From positions 9,724,183-9,788,182 of the forward strand of contig CM055206.1 of the NCBI GenBank assembly GCA_029224185.1: a stretch of DNA of 64,000 nucleotides. The letters are read 5' to 3'. The translations under genes were made by a program, and so were the position numbers. The stretch is from Karalla daura (lineage: Eukaryota; Chordata; Actinopteri; Chaetodontiformes; Leiognathidae). A model generated the notes under the pieces. That model ran no database searches, was not told the origin of the DNA, and saw only the letters and a program-made list of their open reading frames with translations. This document shows, piece by piece, positions 60,087 through 64,000 of the stretch. Position 1 is the stretch's first letter; every line of letters begins with the position of its first letter.

Positions 60087-63000
60087 GTGAAGCGGGCTGT
60101 AGACAAGAGTCTGTAGGAGAGACAACATTTCACTTTGGTTTGGGTTTCCAACTATGGATTGTCATCTGAACTACAGTGGAGAACAGTGAACTACAGTAGC
60201 TGGGTTGGATTGGCTTACAGGGTCTTTGTAGTTCATCTGGTAATTTGGTGGATTAAGGAGAGAGATAAAACCCAACAAAGACAAACAATAAACAAAGACA
60301 AAAATAGATGTATCATGGGTGTTTGTATTGTTGGATTAGATTTTTTTTTCTCTGGATTAGCAGTTAAAAAGAGTTAAGGAGAGAAAAAATTCTTGAGAAA
60401 ACATTGAATGTATCTGCGCTTTAAATGAAGCTGAATTATATTGAAATGAATGGAAATAAGCCCCTACAGTAAACAAAGACAAATTGGATTATAGGGGATT
60501 TGCATTTTCATTTACATTTCCATACTCGACTTGCGTGGGTTGGACTTTGAAAACATGTGTTCAGCCAAAGTGAAAGTCAACATAAGTCAACGGTAAATGA
60601 CATACTTGAAAGTTGCCAAATCCAAATAACTTCTCTAATCTTTTTGCGGTCATACCCCTTATCAGTGCCCAGTGTATGAATGACCTACACATCTTGGATT
60701 TTCTATGGACCGGTTTTGCTTTCTTGACTATAATCTCATTTTCCAAATGGCATTAAGGTTCAATCAAAGTGAAATGTTGTCTCACATAGCAGTTCTGATC
60801 CTTAGATCCCCAGAACATTAGCAGATACAAAACCTATTCAACAGTTGAGGAAATTTTCAATAGATGGTGAGTTCAATGACCACTGCTACACTCACCGTGA
60901 ACTATTTAAAAGCTCAACGGGTGTTAAGCCAATCAGTTACCAGCTTTCGACAAATTTGCCGACAAACATTGCTTCAAAACGTTGCCAGAACAAGATGTCA
61001 TTGATTCGCCCTCCCCGAGTTGAGCCCGGACCTTAGGACCGGTTTCATGCAGTGCGCCATGACTGAGATCATTAACTACAACTTCCAGCATTCCTCACAT
61101 TCCAGACAAAAGGCGACGCTCCGAGCGGTGCATCATAGCACCGACCACAGGGCCGGTCTTCTCTGAGCCAACACAGAGCCGTTGTGTTCATCCATAAGAT
61201 CAAGTGTGTTTGCGCTACTATAGAAACGTCACCCGACCCCTCCACCGGGGCAGACTCTCCGAGTGTCTGTGAGGACGAGCTGGCAAAACATGTGACTCTC
61301 ACAAAGAAAAGCTGACAAACATCTTCAGACACAGAAACCCCCTTAACGGAGATGCAGAGCGAGGCCGTCTATTGTCACTAGCAATAAATATTTATTTATA
61401 TTTACCTGTAGGGATTAGACACAAGTACTAAAAAGAAATGATGGAAGCAAAACTAAAGATAAAAGGAGGCCCCTCATAATATCTCAAAGCTAGATAGACA
61501 GCTTCTTCTTTCTCCTGATAACACATCATTAACTTGAAAGGAATAAAACCTTCAGAAATTCACACCAAAACCCTCACAGTTTTGGTTTTGGACACTTCTC
61601 CCACTCTCCTTTTTCATCACCATTGATCTTACTCTGGGTGTAAATACTTCAGTCTGGGCCCCTCCCTGGGCATTGCTCAGGCCCTTCTCTCGGCTCTGTG
61701 AATGTGAGAAGCCTGACTTCTCCATTCAACTCGGGCCGACGTGAAAGAAAAGCTTCCATCCGAACCGCGGGAGCTTAAAGAATCCAATCGTCCTGCTGTT
61801 GTGTGTTGTGGGCAGAAATAGATCCCCGCTGTAGAAAGGTTTGCCTCGTATTGGTGCATGCTGTGCTCGACTTCAGTGCCATTGTGTGCGCCGGTGTTTC
61901 TGCTGCATGTGGTGTGCCGAGTTCATTGAAGCCTCTACAGCATCCGACTGGTAACCTGTTGGTTTTTGTGACGTGTTGCTGCCTCAAACAGTCAAACAGT
62001 ACAACGGCTTTCTTGTCCTGTCTTTATGAAGCTCACTTTGTCTTTGATTTGTCTTGTTATGCTGCCACTTTAAGAGAGAGGACACCTCAGCGCAGGTACA
62101 GTATCCCTTTCATTTCTCCTCTGTCCACACTGTAGAAAGAGAGGTCCACAAATGAAGTCAGCCAGGACCTAGATGTAACAAACAAATGTTATCCAACAGC
62201 TCCAGACCTCCAAACGCTCCTTCCAGAGGCGTGATCTCTTATACTCTCATCCTCAAACACACTCATACAAATGGTCAGCTTTGCCACAACTTGTGATAGG
62301 TTCCTGGACCTTGCGTTTCATGTGCCAAATCTTAATATTCCCAAATGGATTATACAACATATTTCTGCCATTTGTGGAAACATTGCGCAATGTGTTTTTG
62401 TACCAGTCGACGACACCATCTGTTTCCTAGCTGGCCATTCTTCGTCATCAGTCACCATGATATTCTTCATCATTTTCCACCACACAGATTTCATTTCTCA
62501 TGGTATACAATGTTGTGGCAGAATCGAGTGCTCTTTTTAACATAACCTTCCCAGGAAATCCAATGGCCATGGCCTCCATGTGTTCCCGATGCCTCATCTG
62601 TCAGTCAGCTGATCCGGTCGGATGACTCGCAGCACACATCGGCTCCATCACTCGGCACCGAACACAAAGTTTCACTCATTGAACCAAATTAGGTTATTTT
62701 GTTTTTCTTGAATGTGTGTGTGTGTGTGTGGCACTGTAAGGGCGTGGTACAAACAACATACAGTAAGGAGGGATTTCTGTGAAGCAGAAATGTCTCCTAC
62801 ATAAAGCCTGTGTTGGGCTGGAAAGCCCTCAGTTTTCAGTTCTTTTGGAGCTAGAACTGCCACTGAAACAGGATATAAATTGTATTTTTCATAATTTAGA
62901 AATAAAGCAAGCACAGTGTGTGATTTATTTCCCACTGATAACTTGTAAAACCCCCAATATTGAGATGATGATGAACAACATCTGGTGGTGTGTGTGCATA

Positions 63001-63164
63001 TGTGTAAGTGTGTGTGTGTGTGTGTATGTGAGAGAGAGAGGCGGTCTGTCCTGTCCATCAACGGAGTTAAAGCAAGATAATCTACATCAGTTAATCCAGA
63101 TTAGGGCGCCGTAGGCCGCAGCCACAGGTTACATAACTCTCACTCAGACACAGTCACAAGAAGA

Positions 63165-63236
63165 CAGTCAGACAGACAGACAGTCAGGTTGGAGGGTTCA
63201 GACAGACAGAAGAGGCTGCCAGACAGACAGACAGAC
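63165..63236. repeat. (CAGA)n-rich tetranucleotide region
   Basis: Two clusters of CAGA units separated by about 25 bp of unique sequence. It lies in tpd52l1 intron 3. Confidence 0.8.
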
Positions 63237-63755
63237 AAAACAGAACATAACAGGATGGATTTTAGAAGTAGACAACAAAACACTGAAGGTCGCAATGATT
63301 TCCTCCGAGATTCTCAGAAATGCTTGCAGACGCATTTTGTAGAAGGATCAATTAGCTGGATAGGGATGAAATGTATTATTCATACGTGTTCCCATTGGTG
63401 AGTAATCACATGATAAGAAGTATTTTTGCTTTTTGTGTGTGTTTTTTTTGTACATCACAATAAACTTTCCATCCAGAGGCCGTTCTTTTTAACGCTGCCA
63501 CAAGGCAATGGTATGTTTCTACAGGAACCCAGAAGGCTCAAACAAACAAACAACCAAACAAATACTGGATAGAGATAAATACCATTAACTGACTGAAGTG
63601 TTTTTTTTTTGTTTTGTGGTTTTGACCAAAATGAATAACAAATCTGTCCTCTTGTTTCCAAAAGCTGCTCCAGCCTCTATAAAAGCTGGAATCTAATTTG
63701 TGAAGAAAAGTGTCCGTCTTGGTCACCTCTTCAGAAGTCAGAGGTTTTAAATGAC

Positions 63756-63770
63756 TGTGTGTGTGTGTGT

Positions 63771-63837
<67 letters not shown>
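63756..63837. repeat. (TG)n tract directly upstream of tpd52l1 exon 4 acceptor
   Basis: About 40 TG units with one TA interruption near 63774. It ends 8 nt before exon 4. The space between is only 'ttgcattcag' or less, so the tract occupies the place of the polypyrimidine tract. Confidence 0.93.
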
Positions 63838-63845
63838 GCATTCAG

Positions 63846-63964
63846 GGTTCCTGGACTCTGAGCCTCTCAGAGAGGCCGATGAGGACTTTGTGTCAGAAGT
63901 CAACCTCAATAACTCCGTCATGACGGAGGAGGAGAGAGAGGAGATCCAGCAAGAATTAGCTAAG
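63846..63964 (+). CDS. tpd52l1: tpd52l1 exon 4 (start of conserved D52 core)
   Basis: The exon follows cattcag and ends at aag|gtatgt, 119 nt. It encodes GFLDSEPLREADEDFVSEVN and then LNNSVMTEEEREEIQQELAK, the segment equivalent to human GLLETEPLQGTDED...LSEEEKEELKAEL. The last half is the beginning of the dimerising coiled coil. It is phase-compatible with exon 1, exon 2 or exon 3, so three or four isoforms are possible. The following coiled-coil and C-terminal exons lie outside the window. Confidence 0.93.
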
Positions 63965-64000
63965 GTATGTTCACACACACATTTACACATACACACACAC

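Larger units (their letters stand above)
60087..63845 (+). other. tpd52l1: tpd52l1 intron 3, about 3.8 kb
   Basis: No further exon was recognised. GT tracts lie at 62713-62730 and 63009-63026, a CAGA tract at 63165-63236, and a long TG tract just before the acceptor. The rest is AT-rich unique-looking DNA. Confidence 0.65.

Overview
The window is vertebrate nuclear DNA, almost certainly from a teleost fish. Coding sequence is split into short exons with GT-AG introns. The DNA between them is full of (CA)n/(GT)n, (CT)n, GATA and GGAT microsatellites, teleost-type SINE-like repeats, a LINE remnant and small DNA transposons. There are no operons, no bacterial gene architecture and no CRISPR array. 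Most long open frames are low-complexity repeats read as protein or shadows of real exons.

Three protein-coding genes, all on the + strand, were reconstructed by reading across splice junctions: (1) the last four coding exons of nkain2 (10121-31758), with the 5' part of the gene lying upstream of the window; (2) a complete rnf217 coding sequence in seven exons (38975-49557, 562 codons plus stop); (3) the 5' part of tpd52l1 in four exons (56230-63964), continuing beyond the window. As I remember it, this gene order and orientation is the same as human 6q22.31 (NKAIN2, RNF217, TPD52L1), which supports the paralogue assignments.

Layout: 1-10120 nkain2 intron with repeats and a well-supported hAT-type MITE (6445-7010); 10121-31758 nkain2 exons 4-7 with large introns carrying a LINE fragment, two more candidate MITEs and many microsatellites; 31759-38974 nkain2 3' UTR, intergenic DNA and the rnf217 promoter; 38975-49557 rnf217; 49558-56229 rnf217 3' UTR/intergenic DNA rich in G and C runs, then the CpG-rich tpd52l1 promoter with CCGAG and CTG/CCG repeats; 56230-64000 the start of tpd52l1.

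The genes are linked by conserved position rather than a shared pathway. NKAIN2 is a small membrane protein that interacts with the Na+/K+-ATPase beta subunit. RNF217 is a membrane-anchored RBR E3 ubiquitin ligase. TPD52L1 is a coiled-coil vesicle-trafficking protein. I did not find a new biological system. The most interesting points are two in-frame, Trp-rich cassette exons in tpd52l1, and long dinucleotide repeats sitting directly at several splice sites, including a (TG)n tract 8 nt before a tpd52l1 acceptor that resembles the CFTR exon 9 arrangement.
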